From: Alkalihalobacillus sp. YIM B00296
GTDB taxonomy: Bacteria; Bacillota; Bacilli; Bacillales; Fictibacillaceae
Assembly (NCBI RefSeq): GCF_020179385.1
Contig: NZ_JAIBLJ010000011.1
Location: forward strand, 1 to 64,000
Length of the DNA stretch: 64,000 nucleotides
Reading direction: 5' to 3'
Part shown: positions 27,330-35,458 of the stretch, piece by piece
How the letters are laid out: the number at the start of each line of letters is the position of its first letter
Numbering within the stretch: the stretch's first letter is position 1
The notes under the pieces: generated by a model
Told to the model about the DNA's origin: nothing
Databases searched by the model: none
What the model saw: the letters and a program-made list of their open reading frames with translations, nothing else
Position numbers and translations under genes: made by a program

Positions 27330-27366
27330 AAGAGCAATAGCCATTTGTACTGTTGCTCTTTTTTTA
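27329..27366 (+). terminator. Terminator after amino acid permease
   Basis: Stem AGAGCAAtAG / TGTTGCTCT with a loop of about ten bases followed by seven T residues. It begins at the stop codon of the permease gene, closing the two-gene operon. Confidence 0.85.
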
Positions 27367-27624
27367 ATTATACTCCGCTCTCCACTCATGGATCAACAGA
27401 ATATTGTCCGAAGCACATTGCGGACAATAGAACACATGCGGACATTGTTTTTCCTGTTCATCCTCCGGATACCCATCTTCCATTTTCAGCGCATCGATTT
27501 CAGAATAAGGACTGTAATCATCATAATAGTCCATTACTCTACCGTTATCCTGCATCATACCCAAGCAAGAAGGACAGCGATATTGCGTATCGCTAAGTTG
27601 ATTGCAAACAGGGCACATTGACAT
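27364..27624 (-). CDS. Small zinc-ribbon protein of unknown function
   Basis: An 86-residue protein with three CxxC pairs: CPVC at residues 4-7, CPSC at 17-20, and CPQC near residue 68, the last preceded by another Cys in QCPHVFYC. The middle is acidic. Four or more knuckles suggest one or two zinc ribbons. The family is not recognised. ATG at 27624 has AGGAG at eight to ten bases. It is convergent with the amino acid transporter operon and ends inside that operon's terminator. Confidence 0.72.
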   Translation of the reverse strand: MSMCPVCNQLSDTQYRCPSCLGMMQDNGRVMDYYDDYSPYSEIDALKMEDGYPEDEQEKQCPHVFYCPQCASDNILLIHEWRAEYN

Positions 27625-27668
27625 GGTACCTACTCCTTTTTATACGTAGTGTAAAGAAAATGTAGAAA

Positions 27669-27694
27669 GAAGGGATGGATCTCTCCACCCCTTC
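27669..27694 (-). terminator. Probable terminator after SASP gene
   Basis: Stem AGGGGTGGA / TCCATCCCT with a small loop, followed on the minus strand by T-rich TTCTTTCT. It is 16 bases past the SASP stop codon. The T run is interrupted, so confidence is moderate. Confidence 0.55.
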
Positions 27695-27709
27695 GGAAGC
27701 CAAGTATTA

Positions 27710-27910
27710 TTATTGTTGTCTTCCACCCATTTGTGATTGAGCTTGTTGAACTAGACGCTTAGTGATTTCTCCTCCAACAGATCCGTTGGCACGAGAAGTT
27801 GTGTCAGCGCCAAGTTGTACACCAAATTCAGAAGCGATTTCAGTCTTCATTTGGTCTAATGCAGCTTGAGCACCTGGTACTACTAATTGATTGTTGTTGT
27901 TACGAGCCAT
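27710..27910 (-). CDS. Alpha/beta-type small acid-soluble spore protein
   Basis: A 66-residue [23 protein letters not shown] followed by [27 protein letters not shown]. The family's GPR protease cleavage region (EIASEFGV) and DNA-binding [12 protein letters not shown] are intact. These proteins coat DNA in the dormant spore, protect it from UV and heat, and are degraded at germination. The frame extends 19 codons upstream, but AGGAGGTGAG lies six bases before the ATG at 27910, and a sigma-G promoter lies in the extended part. Confidence 0.96.
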   Translation of the reverse strand: MARNNNNQLVVPGAQAALDQMKTEIASEFGVQLGADTTSRANGSVGGEITKRLVQQAQSQMGGRQQ

Positions 27911-27936
27911 GTATCTCACCTCCTCCTTGGTACACA

Positions 27937-27966
27937 TAGTTTGCGTTATTGAGAATCCCTTATTCA
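27937..27966 (-). promoter_or_regulatory. Sigma-G-type promoter of the SASP gene
   Basis: On the minus strand TGAATA (27961-27966) and CAAACTA (27937-27943) are separated by 17 bases. This matches the forespore sigma-G pattern TGAATA-N17/18-CATACTA with one mismatch. It places the transcript start about 20 bases upstream of the SASP ATG. Confidence 0.8.
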
Positions 27967-28040
27967 TATAATTTGATTGGAAATTATTAGACAGCTATTG
28001 ACATATCAATTGGAAAATAAACTTAAAACCATATAGAAAG

Positions 28041-28070
28041 AAAAAACGACCAGGCATTTTCGCCTGATCG
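28041..28070 (-). terminator. Terminator after ktrD
   Basis: Stem CGATCAGGC / GCCTGGTCG with a six-base loop followed by six T residues on the minus strand, directly at the stop codon. Confidence 0.85.
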
Positions 28071-28072
28071 CT

Positions 28073-29422
28073 TTAACCAATGATGACATGTTCTTTTGGA
28101 TAATGATACGTTTCTTTTACGATCTTTCCTCGGATAATGAACAGGAAGGATAGGATTCCTACACGTCCGATAAACATCAAAAGAATGACTATTACTTTTC
28201 CTGTAGTGCTCAATTCAGGTGTGATTCCCATAGATAATCCTGTCGTACCGAATGCTGAACTGACTTCAAATATAACAGGCATCAACGGAAAAGATTCAAT
28301 AACCATTAAACCAATCGTGGCAGATCCGCAGATGATGATGGCTACACTGAAGACCACAAATGACTTTATAATATCCTCTTCGATTAATTCTCTTTTGAAT
28401 ACCTTAATGGTTTGATTACCTTTTGCAAAAGTCAATATTGAGAGAATAATGATTGCAAAAGTCGTTGTTCTGATTCCACCACCAACTGAACTTGGTGAAG
28501 CCCCAATGAACATTAATGTTGATAGCAAAAGTTGTGTCGGTTCTGTATATAGACTTACATCCATTGTGGCAAGCCCACCATTCCGAGTGGTTACTGATTG
28601 AAACAAGGAATAGAAGAATGCTTCATGCCAGGATTTATCTTTATAAAAATGATTCCATTCAATCAACCAAATGAGAACAGTTCCTATTACAACTAGAATA
28701 AAAAACGTCGCTGTAGTCAATTTGGTAAATAACGAAAATTGGTACTTTCCATTTTTAGACGACAAATACTCCTTAACTTCCAGCAAAACGGGAAACCCAA
28801 TAGCACCTAAAATCAATAGCAGTATGTTGATGAATTGGACAAAATAATCATTCGCAAAGGGAATCATGGATTGTCCAGTAATATCAAAGCCCGCATTGGT
28901 CGTTGCACTGACTGAAGCGAATATACCCTGTATTACCGCTTCTTGCCAGGTATCAAAATAATTTAAAAAGTAAATGCTCAGGATCAAGGCTCCAATGGCT
29001 TCGATGATTACGATCAAAGAAAGGATTTCACGCATCAATCTAACAAGCCCTGAAAGTGTTGATCGATTTTGATCGGTCATAATCAGTTGTCTTTCCCTGA
29101 GTCCAATCCTCTTCCCAGCAAGCAGCCAAATAAAGGTACCAAGAGTCATGATACCGATCCCACCAAATTGCAAAACGAATGCCAGTATGAAATAACCGAA
29201 TTCATTGAACGTTTCTGCGGTATTCACCACTGTCAACCCAGTGACACTGATGGCACTTACCGCAGTGAATAATGCATCGATGAACGACCATTCCATACCA
29301 TCACGATGTGCAAATGGCAAACTAAGCAATGAGGTAGCTAATACTACTGCGCATAGATAAAATAATATGATTAATTGTACTGAAGTTAAACGTATTCTAC
29401 GGAATCGCCGATTTCTTTTCAT
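28073..29422 (-). CDS. ktrD: Potassium uptake channel subunit KtrD (TrkH/KtrB family)
   Basis: A 449-residue membrane protein with four repeated M1-P-M2 units. P-loop filter stretches are SVTGLTVV, SATTNAGFD, TRNGGLAT and FGTTGLSMG, each with the conserved Gly of the KtrB/TrkH family, and the gating-loop region is GASPSSVGGG in the third unit. These proteins take up K+ (with Na+ coupling) under control of a KtrA/KtrC RCK subunit. No RCK gene is adjacent, as with B. subtilis ktrD, which has the same length. K+ uptake is the first step of the salt response. Confidence 0.9.
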   Translation of the reverse strand: MKRNRRFRRIRLTSVQLIILFYLCAVVLATSLLSLPFAHRDGMEWSFIDALFTAVSAISVTGLTVVNTAETFNEFGYFILAFVLQFGGIGIMTLGTFIWLLAGKRIGLRERQLIMTDQNRSTLSGLVRLMREILSLIVIIEAIGALILSIYFLNYFDTWQEAVIQGIFASVSATTNAGFDITGQSMIPFANDYFVQFINILLLILGAIGFPVLLEVKEYLSSKNGKYQFSLFTKLTTATFFILVVIGTVLIWLIEWNHFYKDKSWHEAFFYSLFQSVTTRNGGLATMDVSLYTEPTQLLLSTLMFIGASPSSVGGGIRTTTFAIIILSILTFAKGNQTIKVFKRELIEEDIIKSFVVFSVAIIICGSATIGLMVIESFPLMPVIFEVSSAFGTTGLSMGITPELSTTGKVIVILLMFIGRVGILSFLFIIRGKIVKETYHYPKEHVIIG

Positions 29423-29557
29423 TTTCTAACAACCTTTTAGGAATTTTGGCCTCATGACGAATCTATCGTACCTAATTTATGGATTCATGAAAACCCTATT
29501 TGTGAAAATAGTCTTTCCCTCTTTGTGAATCCTTTAATTTAATTCGAGAAATTTTTA

Positions 29558-29586
29558 TTAACACGGCAAAGAAAAAGCAGTATAAT
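29558..29586 (+). promoter_or_regulatory. Sigma-A-type promoter of psd
   Basis: TTAACA (29558-29563) and TATAAT (29581-29586) are 17 bases apart, 71 bases before the psd start codon. Both hexamers are close to consensus. Confidence 0.7.
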
Positions 29587-29656
29587 ATTGGTATTGTTCA
29601 TAACAGAAAACATACTAATACTATAAAAGTTAAAAGTAACATATTTAGGAGAAGCG

Positions 29657-30511
29657 ATGAAAATATTTTTAAAATACCTATTATTTTGTTTACCCCATCA
29701 TGCCCTTACATATCTTATAGGTTCTTTTATGAAGTTTGAATTCAGTAAATATGCAATCAAGGCATATGCTCGGATTTATGGAATCGATACGAGCAATATA
29801 GAAAAATCGATTCATGAATTCAGAAACTTAAACGAATTCTTTACAAGGAAATTGAAGCGGCATACACGGCAAGTCGATCGCCATATCGATTCATTTGTAA
29901 GTCCTGCCGATGGCATGGTTACACAAATCGGCCAGATAGTAAATGGGACACTCATCCAGGCAAAAGGCGACTCCTATACAGTTGAAGGACTTTTGAATGA
30001 CCAGGAAAAAGCTCTAGCCTTTCAAAACGGGTCTTTCATGACTATCTATTTAAGTCCCAAGGATTACCACCGGATCCATGCACCCATTGATGGTTCCATC
30101 ACGGAATATTCCTACATTCCCGGTCGTCTTTACCCCGTCAATAAACTTGGTGTTAGCTCGATAAAAGGAATTTTCACAAAGAATGAACGTGTGGCAACCT
30201 ACTTGAATACCGGTTCAGGTCAAGTCGCAATCGTAAAAATCGGTGCCTTGATTGTAGGAAGTGTACAGCTGGCCTACCAGCAAGAAGTTGAGCGAAGTCA
30301 TAAGGGAAAACCAATTAAAAAAGTTCTCAAATCCATGCTTCCTATCGATAAAGCTGATGAAATCGGCCATTTTGAGTTTGGTTCGACTGTCATCCTTTTA
30401 TTCGAAGAAAATCAGATTACTCTTGAGTCATCGTTGAAACCAGGTGCGGCCATCAAGATGGGCCAAACGCTCGGCTACCGGGTAAAACGATTGGAAAGAA
30501 AGGTCAATTAA
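29657..30511 (+). CDS. psd: Phosphatidylserine decarboxylase (proenzyme)
   Basis: A 284-residue proenzyme. Family motifs are FTRKLK near residue 60, SPADGMVTQIG, LSPKDYHRIHAP with the catalytic His, and the self-cleavage motif FGST (residues 241-244), where Ser becomes the pyruvoyl group of the small chain. It makes phosphatidylethanolamine from phosphatidylserine at the membrane. No pssA gene is next to it, unlike the usual B. subtilis arrangement, so it stands alone with its own promoter and AGGAG ribosome binding site. The dispersed repeat begins exactly at its stop codon. Confidence 0.93.
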   Translation: MKIFLKYLLFCLPHHALTYLIGSFMKFEFSKYAIKAYARIYGIDTSNIEKSIHEFRNLNEFFTRKLKRHTRQVDRHIDSFVSPADGMVTQIGQIVNGTLIQAKGDSYTVEGLLNDQEKALAFQNGSFMTIYLSPKDYHRIHAPIDGSITEYSYIPGRLYPVNKLGVSSIKGIFTKNERVATYLNTGSGQVAIVKIGALIVGSVQLAYQQEVERSHKGKPIKKVLKSMLPIDKADEIGHFEFGSTVILLFEENQITLESSLKPGAAIKMGQTLGYRVKRLERKVN

Positions 30512-30624
30512 GAAAAGCGTAAACGCCCTGTTTAGCCACGAAGGTCTGAAGTGATCCAAGTGGTTGGGCGTTGGAGCTAGACATACCTTCATCGAAAAAA
30601 ATCATTATACTTTCTTATTTTTTA
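30511..30624 (+). repeat. Dispersed repeat, copy D (internally deleted)
   Basis: AGAAAAGCGTAAACGCCCTG, ACGAAGGTCTGAAGTGATCC and GTGGTTGGGCGTTGGAGCTA are present, but the middle from GTCACTGG to CAGGAGGA is missing. It retains both pairing ends (CGCCC / GGGCG) and the T-rich tail. Confidence 0.85.
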
Positions 30625-30627
30625 ATG

Positions 30628-30672
30628 AAAACCGACCTGGACCATCATATGATGGGTCAGGTCGGTTTTTCT
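30628..30672 (+). terminator. Strong terminator after psd and repeat D
   Basis: A near-perfect stem of about 18 pairs (AAACCGACCTG... / ...CAGGTCGGTTT) around CATCATATGATG, followed by TTTTTC. It is 120 bases downstream of psd, so the repeat lies inside the psd transcript. Confidence 0.85.
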
Positions 30673-30781
30673 TTATGATGGATCCTTAAAATCGTATCTG
30701 CTGAAAACATCAATAATAACTTCTAAGTATTTTCATGAATTGATATAATTTAGACAGATAAATCATAAAGGTGGCGATCGA

Positions 30782-31705
30782 ATGCCAAATGTCTGGACCC
30801 ACATTTACTTTGGCGAAGTTCTTTTAGCGCAAACAGGTATCCTCAAGTTGAATGATATGACCGAGCCTTATTACAACTTTGGAACCCAGGGGCCTGACCC
30901 TTTTTTCTATCATAATTTCTGGCCTTGGAAATCTACACCTGTTACAGAGGTTGGTGATCGTATCCACCATGAACATTGTGGCGAATTTCTCATCAAGCTG
31001 ATCGATTACACGAAAGACAGGCTTGAGGACGAGAAATTGACTGCATTTACCACAGGCTTCATCACCCATCACATCTTAGACCGGAACACCCATCCCTACA
31101 TAAATTATCGATCAGGTACGGAGGGGAACCGTCATCAGAAGCTTGAAATCATCATCGATACATTGATGATGAAAAAGCACAAAAAAATTGAAACATGGAA
31201 GACACCGGTTTATAAAAAGCTCTCGATTGGGAAAACCCTTCATGAACCCATCGAAACGATGCTGAATGAGACGATCAGTTCCACTTTCCCAGAGCTCCAT
31301 AAAGAAATGCCAAGCGGTTATGTACAGCAATCCTATCAACAAATGAAGAAGGCTTTACGTATCCTTTTCGACCCGTCAGGCTGGAAAAACAAGCTTTTAA
31401 AAGAACGGATAGATCCCTTTTCCTATCAAAAACACATTGATAATACTGATTATCTGAATGAATCGAAAACACCCTGGATGCACCCTGCTCAACCAGATGA
31501 ACATCATGAGGAATCTTTCATGGAATTATTTGAACTTGCCATAGAAGAAGGCATTGAAATTTTAAATTTATTGAAAGTCTACTGGTTTGAAAATGACCTG
31601 AAGAAATATGACCAATTGAAAGAAAAACTCGGCAATGTATGCTATGACGTTGGGAAAGACCTGTCTTTGCGCCTTGAAAACAAGCATTATGAGCCTATAT
31701 TGTAA
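30782..31705 (+). CDS. Zinc-dependent phospholipase C-like protein
   Basis: A 307-residue protein that fits the zinc-dependent phospholipase C/S1-P1 nuclease-like fold widely present in Bacillaceae. The N-terminal MPNVWTHIYFGE and QGPDPFFYHNFWPW, and the metal-binding block THHILDRNTHPY followed by EGNRHQKLEIIID, supply several His and Asp ligands. There is no signal peptide, so it would act inside the cell; the substrate is unknown and a hydrolase activity is inferred from family only. It is a single gene with start ATG 30782 preceded by AAAGGTGGCG. Confidence 0.72.
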   Translation: MPNVWTHIYFGEVLLAQTGILKLNDMTEPYYNFGTQGPDPFFYHNFWPWKSTPVTEVGDRIHHEHCGEFLIKLIDYTKDRLEDEKLTAFTTGFITHHILDRNTHPYINYRSGTEGNRHQKLEIIIDTLMMKKHKKIETWKTPVYKKLSIGKTLHEPIETMLNETISSTFPELHKEMPSGYVQQSYQQMKKALRILFDPSGWKNKLLKERIDPFSYQKHIDNTDYLNESKTPWMHPAQPDEHHEESFMELFELAIEEGIEILNLLKVYWFENDLKKYDQLKEKLGNVCYDVGKDLSLRLENKHYEPIL

Positions 31706-31707
31706 GC

Positions 31708-31733
31708 AGGGGCTGTCACCAATGGAGGCAGCC
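31708..31733. terminator. Hairpin between convergent genes
   Basis: GGGGCTGtC / GgAGGCAGCCC arms around a short loop, three bases past the stop of the phospholipase-like gene and facing the stop of the MFS gene. The T run is weak on both strands. The GGGGCTGT start resembles the longer palindromic element seen elsewhere. Confidence 0.45.
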
Positions 31734-31746
31734 CACTACCTTTACT

Positions 31747-33024
31747 TCACATTGTTAATTCTGACGTATAACCTGCTTCCTTCTTCCCTTGCTCGATGTC
31801 AACTCGAGATAAGATGAAAATTCCAGCTAGGAAAAAGATCATCAATGAAATGATCCCTAGTCTGGTCGAGCCTGTCAACTGACCGACAATCCCGAATACA
31901 AACGGACCGAAGATAGCAGAAAATTTTGCGGATATGCCGTAAAAACCGAAAAATTCAGCATGTCGATTATCAGGGACCATGCTTCCGAATATCGAACGGC
32001 TAAGCGCCTGGGCTCCTCCCTGAACAAAACCGACCATTACTGCCAATACATAAAAATGAACAGCTGTTTCCATGAAATACCCTAAAAGAACGATCAGCAC
32101 ATAAGCCCATAACGCAATATAGAGTGCACGTTTTGCCTGCAGCCTTTTAGCAAGGTATCCGAACAGGAATGCGAATGGAATGCCGACAAATTGCGTGATC
32201 AACAAGGCGCCAATCAGATCATTTGAACCGATTCCAATGTCCCTTCCATATATCGTGGCCATTTTGATGATGGTCGATATGCCGTCATTGAACAACCAGA
32301 AGGCGACCAAAAATAATAATAACTGTTTGAACTGTCTGATTTCCTTGAAGGTCGTGATCACTCTTTTAAAACCGACTTTGACATAAGAACCTTTGATGGT
32401 CGGTTGTTCATGCTTCACTTCATTTATATTACGGAACATTGGTATCGAAAAGATGAACCACCAAATGCCGACACTTGCAAAAGAGAGCTGTGTAGCAAGG
32501 AGTGTGTTCGGAATGAAAAACCAGGATGGATTCATGATCATCATCAAGTTGATAAGCAGAAGGATCCCCCCGCCGATATAACCGAATGCATAGCCGCGTG
32601 CTGAGACACGGTCGATTTCATCCTTAGATGCGACTTCTGGTAAAAAGCCGTCATAAAATACGTTTCCGCCAGCGAAGCCGATTGTTCCAGCAATCAAAAG
32701 AATCGATGCCAGTATATAGTCACCTTCACCAACAAATACGAGCAGGATGCTTGCTAAGATTCCCATATAAGCAAAAAATCGAAGGAACTTCATTTTGGAA
32801 TTCGAATGGTCTGCAATTGCGCCTAGAATCGGTGCAAGCAATGCCACAATCAAAACTGCGATCGATTGTGAATATCCCCAATAAGCTGTAGCTGTCGTCT
32901 TGTCGATGTTTTTAGCAGCGACATCGTAATAGAATATCGGCAGTACCGCCGCCATGATCGTTGTAGCGAAAGCTGAGTTTGCCCAATCATACATCGTCCA
33001 AGAATACACTTCTTTTTTCTTCAT
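31747..33024 (-). CDS. UMF1-family MFS transporter (YxiO-like)
   Basis: A 425-residue protein with about 11-12 transmembrane segments. The N-terminal SWTMYDWANSAFAT and GFAGGNVFYDGFLPEVA are characteristic of the UMF1 (Atg22-like) branch of MFS, to which B. subtilis YxiO (428) belongs. Fungal Atg22 exports amino acids from the vacuole; bacterial members have no proven substrate. The open frame includes a TTG two codons earlier; the ATG at 33024 has AAGGGGG at six bases. The downstream region holds the repeat G and a tandem array. Confidence 0.85.
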   Translation of the reverse strand: MKKKEVYSWTMYDWANSAFATTIMAAVLPIFYYDVAAKNIDKTTATAYWGYSQSIAVLIVALLAPILGAIADHSNSKMKFLRFFAYMGILASILLVFVGEGDYILASILLIAGTIGFAGGNVFYDGFLPEVASKDEIDRVSARGYAFGYIGGGILLLINLMMIMNPSWFFIPNTLLATQLSFASVGIWWFIFSIPMFRNINEVKHEQPTIKGSYVKVGFKRVITTFKEIRQFKQLLLFLVAFWLFNDGISTIIKMATIYGRDIGIGSNDLIGALLITQFVGIPFAFLFGYLAKRLQAKRALYIALWAYVLIVLLGYFMETAVHFYVLAVMVGFVQGGAQALSRSIFGSMVPDNRHAEFFGFYGISAKFSAIFGPFVFGIVGQLTGSTRLGIISLMIFFLAGIFILSRVDIEQGKKEAGYTSELTM

Positions 33025-33182
33025 GTTCAACCCCCTTGTCCTTTCCTCTTCAACCAGAAAGCCCTTAGTAAAATATATGTTCTGCTGATTCGTAAAATCT
33101 CTTTACTTATTTCGCTTCAGCTGGTTCATTCCCCTTTTTTGCAACTTTTCATTTTTGATTTCACTCTCTTTCTGCGGGCTAA

Positions 33183-33240
33183 TGAAAAGCCGAAGCGACC
33201 CGATGAAGAGGCTCGAACCAACCGCCGCAGGAGTGGCCAT
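33183..33240 (+). repeat. Dispersed repeat, copy G (degenerate remnant)
   Basis: TGAAAAGCCGAAGCGACCCG, then GAAGAGGCTCGAACCAACCG and CCGCAGGAG. These are start and middle pieces of the repeat family with large deletions. The GGCGTTGGAGCTAGACA end is lost. Confidence 0.6.
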
Positions 33241-33250
33241 TCATTTGTCT

Positions 33251-33331
33251 GTTGTAAAGATATTTCAGAAGTTGTCAGGATATTTCTGGAGTTGTTGTGT
33301 TTTACCCTCTAGTTGTTGAGATAAATTTATT
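33251..33331 (+). repeat. Tandem array, 20-21 nt period, GTTGT-GATATTTC motif
   Basis: Four units start with GTTGT at 33251, 33271, 33291 and 33312. The first two share GATATTTC followed by AGAA or TGGA; the last two are degenerate. It lies in the intergenic region between the MFS and bmrD genes, just after repeat G. No ORF uses it. Confidence 0.65.
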
Positions 33332-33359
33332 GGGAGAACTCTCTGAATGGAAATAGGGC

Positions 33360-33412
33360 TAAAAAAGGATCCTTTTTAAACAAAAAGGCAACCTCCCCTC
33401 AGAGAAGTCGCC
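33360..33412 (-). terminator. Terminator region after bmrD
   Basis: On the minus strand a hairpin with arms GGCGACTTCTC / GGAGGTTGCC (33388-33412) is followed by TTTTTG, 20 bases past the bmrD stop. A second palindrome, AAAAAGGATCCTTTTT, follows at 33361-33377 and may be a back-up. Confidence 0.65.
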
Positions 33413-33432
33413 CATTAAGCATCAAATTGTTT

Positions 33433-35454
33433 TCAAACTGCTTGTGACTCTTTAGACCCTTGTTGCATTTGATACATTTGATAGTATTTTCCTTTTAATT
33501 CCATCAATTCATCATGTGAGCCTCTCTCAACGATTCGCCCGCGATCCAATACAAGGATCTGGTCTGCACTTTTGATTGTAGAGAGGCGGTGAGCGATGAT
33601 GAATGTCGTACGTCCTTTCTTCAAGACATCCAACGCTTTCTGAATGATCGCTTCAGTCTCTGTGTCGATGTTTGCTGTCGCTTCATCCAATATGAGGATA
33701 GCCGGATTATAAGCGAGCGCTCGTGCAAAGGAAATGAGCTGCCGCTGACCTGCAGACAACGTGCTTCCCTTTTCGATCACCGGGTCATCATACCCTTTCG
33801 GAAGCTGTTTAATGAACGGCTCTGCCCCGACATCACGCAATGCTTTTTCCACTGTCTCCCGGGTGATCGCCGGGTCATCCAAGCTTACATTGGAGGCAAT
33901 AGTACCTGTAAAAAGGAATGGATCCTGAAGCACGATCCCCATATGCTTACGGAGGTCTTGCCTTGTCATCTTCTGAATATCCTGCCCATCAATCAAGATC
34001 CTCCCATGTTCCACGTCATAAAATCGGAATAAAAGGTTCATGATCGAACTTTTTCCGGATCCCGTATGACCGACAAGCGCTACAGTCTGGCCTTGTTCAG
34101 CTTTAAAGGAAATGTCTTTCAACACATATTCGTCTTCTTTATAAGCGAAGGTTACATCATCAAACACGACATTACCTTTATAGCGGGGAACCTTCGTATC
34201 TGAAACATCCTCCCCTACACGATCCAACAGACGGAATACCCGTTCACCGGAAACCAGTGCCTGTTCCAGGTTGGCCAGCTGGGTTACGATCCCTGTAATC
34301 GGTTGGAATAGACGGTTCAAGTAATCAACGAATGCGTATAAAATACCGACGGAAACAGCAGTCGTCGCTATCAAGGATGCACCCCCGAAATACCAGATCA
34401 ACGTCACGAACGCAACGTTGCGAAGCAAGTTGACAAGGTTATGGGACATCAAGGCGTCAAGATTCAACAGCTTGTTCCGATAACTGAAGTACTCTTCATT
34501 GATCTTTTCAAATTCATCTGTCGTCTGCTTTTGGCGGCGGAATGCTTGGATGATCGTCATCCCCTGGATGGATTCATTGATCATTGCATTCAAATCACTC
34601 AAACGCTGACGGATGAGATGGTTGTATTTTGACGCATATCGACGGTACACGATGATCCAGATGAACATGATCGGAATGATGACAGAACAGATCATCGCCA
34701 ACCGTACATCAAGGAAAAACAGTGCTGTCAAAATTCCAAAGATGTAAATGATTCCTGTAAAGAACTGAGCAAGCACCGTTACATATAACTCACGGATCGC
34801 CTCAGTATCATTTGTGATCCTCGAAACGACTTTTCCGGCAGGCAAGTTATCAAAATAATTGACCGGAAGCCTTTGAATCTGACCAAACACATCGGTTCTC
34901 ATGTTCTGGATAATCCGGTTCGCAGACTTTTGCAGCAGATACTTCTGCCAATAAGTGAAGATAGCTGAAACTACGAGCAATCCCATATAAAAAGCACTCA
35001 AATAGATCAGCCATTTCACTTCTGGACGGTAAAAAGCGAGCAATTGATCAGTTGATAATTCTTCCGCTTCATAAACCGCCTTTTGTTCCCCTTTTTCAAT
35101 GGTAATTGAACTACCGTAAACTGAACGGTTCCCGTCAAACTTGATCGGTTCATTGATGAAGAAATAGTCCCGTTTCACCTGGAGAATCCGGATTTCCGGA
35201 TATTCTGAAGCATCTCCTTCAAAATATTCCATCCGGATATAGTGTTTTCCTTTGTATTCGACTGTGTCTTCCCCAACATTTTCCACCTGTATCCATGGCT
35301 TTTCAATCCCGAGGATATGGTTATCAATCATCTTCTTTGCGATGAATGGTCCTGTGAGTTCTGCACTGACAGCTACTGTCAGCATCGCTAAAGCAATGAT
35401 GATCATTTTCTTATATCGTAATGCGTATTGAAATAATCTTTTTCCTACGCTCAT
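33433..35454 (-). CDS. bmrD: Multidrug ABC exporter half BmrD (YheH-like)
   Basis: A 673-residue half-transporter with six transmembrane helices and an extra extracytoplasmic insert of about 100 residues between helices 1 and 2 (about residues 40-140), which is a YheH feature. NBD motifs are GHTGSGKSS (Walker A), LSAGQRQL (signature), LILDEATANID (Walker B with catalytic Glu) and AHRLSTI. It pairs with the upstream product, as BmrC/BmrD do in B. subtilis, to export drugs across the membrane. GTG at 35469 is possible, but the ATG at 35454 gives exactly the length of B. subtilis YheH; the genes are then separated by five bases. Confidence 0.92.
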   Translation of the reverse strand: MSVGKRLFQYALRYKKMIIIALAMLTVAVSAELTGPFIAKKMIDNHILGIEKPWIQVENVGEDTVEYKGKHYIRMEYFEGDASEYPEIRILQVKRDYFFINEPIKFDGNRSVYGSSITIEKGEQKAVYEAEELSTDQLLAFYRPEVKWLIYLSAFYMGLLVVSAIFTYWQKYLLQKSANRIIQNMRTDVFGQIQRLPVNYFDNLPAGKVVSRITNDTEAIRELYVTVLAQFFTGIIYIFGILTALFFLDVRLAMICSVIIPIMFIWIIVYRRYASKYNHLIRQRLSDLNAMINESIQGMTIIQAFRRQKQTTDEFEKINEEYFSYRNKLLNLDALMSHNLVNLLRNVAFVTLIWYFGGASLIATTAVSVGILYAFVDYLNRLFQPITGIVTQLANLEQALVSGERVFRLLDRVGEDVSDTKVPRYKGNVVFDDVTFAYKEDEYVLKDISFKAEQGQTVALVGHTGSGKSSIMNLLFRFYDVEHGRILIDGQDIQKMTRQDLRKHMGIVLQDPFLFTGTIASNVSLDDPAITRETVEKALRDVGAEPFIKQLPKGYDDPVIEKGSTLSAGQRQLISFARALAYNPAILILDEATANIDTETEAIIQKALDVLKKGRTTFIIAHRLSTIKSADQILVLDRGRIVERGSHDELMELKGKYYQMYQMQQGSKESQAV

Positions 35455-35458
35455 TTTG

